64,000 nucleotides of DNA from Planctomycetota bacterium (GTDB lineage Bacteria > Planctomycetota > Phycisphaerae > Phycisphaerales > UBA1924), in contig JAGWZK010000002.1 of NCBI GenBank assembly GCA_018968885.1, positions 284,132 through 348,131 of the forward strand, read 5' to 3'. Below are positions 63,643-64,000 of this stretch, one piece after another. The notes beneath the pieces are model-generated. The model did not search any database and had not been told where the DNA came from. It was given only the letters and a program-made list of their open reading frames with translations. The position numbers and the translations under genes are program-made. The number at the start of each line of letters is the position of its first letter. Position 1 is the stretch's first letter.

Positions 63643-64000
63643 ATCAATGGGACAACTGCCGCGACTTTCACGCGTTGGTTTAGTTCGAGTTGTTTGTGTG
63701 ATGCGGTGACACGCGAGTCATGGTCGATCACGAGCGCGTACGGAAGAAGGTGTCGTGGTGTCAAGGTGACGAGGTGTCGAGGGGAGGGAAGAAGAAGTGG
63801 CTGAGTGGCAAAGTGGCGCAGTGGCAGAGTGGGGAATGTCGTCACAGGTCTGGGCATCGGGAGACCGTGTAGAAATTGAGGGGGCGTTTTCCGGGGGTGT
63901 CGGCTTCGCCGACGACCTCCGGCTATTTGCTTTCACCACTGCGTGGTGAGAGGCAGAGTGCCTCGGCTTTGGCGTGCACGCAGGTTGATTGGGGCGAGTG
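63643..64000. repeat. Gene-free right edge: tandem repeats and hairpins
   Basis: No gene is supported. About 63748-63785 has an 8-bp period with GGTGTCGT, GGTGTCAA, GGTGACGA, GGTGTCGA; about 63798-63835 continues with AGTGGCTG, AGTGGCAA, AGTGGCGC, AGTGGCAG, AGTGGGGA. A long imperfect hairpin spans 63891-63922 with core GTCGGCTTCGCCGAC and outer CCGG arms, and TCACCAC/GTGGTGA around TGC lies at 63933-63949. Confidence 0.65.

Overview
The window looks like chromosomal DNA of a planctomycete, most likely class Phycisphaerae. The reasons are: eight proteins ending in a paired dockerin-like motif built around FFDYLDFV; a giant surface protein with an LEPR-XLL-like N-terminus; a secreted protein with cysteine-rich 'GACC' repeats; isolated pseudopilins; very large beta-propeller proteins; and a dense, GC-rich, gene-packed layout with small hairpin repeats. 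No rRNA, CRISPR array or intact prophage is visible. Two tRNA genes are present: Ser-UGA and Lys-CUU.

Layout. 1-0.26 kb holds REP-like hairpins. 0.26-9.3 kb has two unrecognised genes, a lipid pair (LpxH-like phosphoesterase then diacylglycerol glycosyltransferase), and a minus-strand run of GT-C membrane protein, flippase-like protein and NAD synthetase. 9.25-10.2 kb has a Fur homologue, tRNA-Ser and a hairpin/tandem-repeat cluster. 10.2-19.4 kb has a GH15 glucoamylase, a lone FliN-like protein, a lipoprotein, a secreted metalloprotease, a beta-helix dockerin protein, LMW-PTP/rpiB and a pseudopilin. 19.5-27 kb has a secreted GH57-CBM25-dockerin enzyme and a 1472-residue beta-propeller protein. 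27-32.8 kb has small membrane and lipoprotein genes, Nif3, ispE, a phosphatase and an ArnT-like transferase. 32.8-51 kb is a secreted-protein island: six dockerin proteins (matrixin, peptidylarginine-deiminase-like, beta-propeller, M1 peptidase, GACC-repeat protein, giant repeat protein) around a VKOR-DsbA-DsbA fusion. 51-54.2 kb has a B12-domain protein, menG and an M48 lipoprotein. 54.3-56.9 kb is a scar of a foreign element next to tRNA-Lys. 57.2-63.6 kb has a small membrane protein, a sortilin/BNR-like exoprotein, a GspG-like protein and an ABC exporter. The right end is again repeats.

How it fits together. Most of the window serves the cell envelope and secretion. In seven of the eight dockerin modules a cysteine lies just before the first motif and another at the very C-terminus; the eighth has lost both. 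A disulfide-forming fusion enzyme (VKOR plus thioredoxin-fold domains) sits inside the same island, beside the most cysteine-rich substrate. My reading is a surface or extracellular anchoring module closed by a disulfide clasp, with local oxidative folding machinery. No cohesin was seen, so the binding partner is unknown. The GH57 and GH15 enzymes suggest alpha-glucan use outside and inside the cell.

Other structure: short 7-8-bp-period degenerate tandem repeats recur just downstream of genes at six places. Several genes have a -10-like hexamer 6-9 bases before the start codon and no ribosome-binding site, suggesting leaderless mRNAs.
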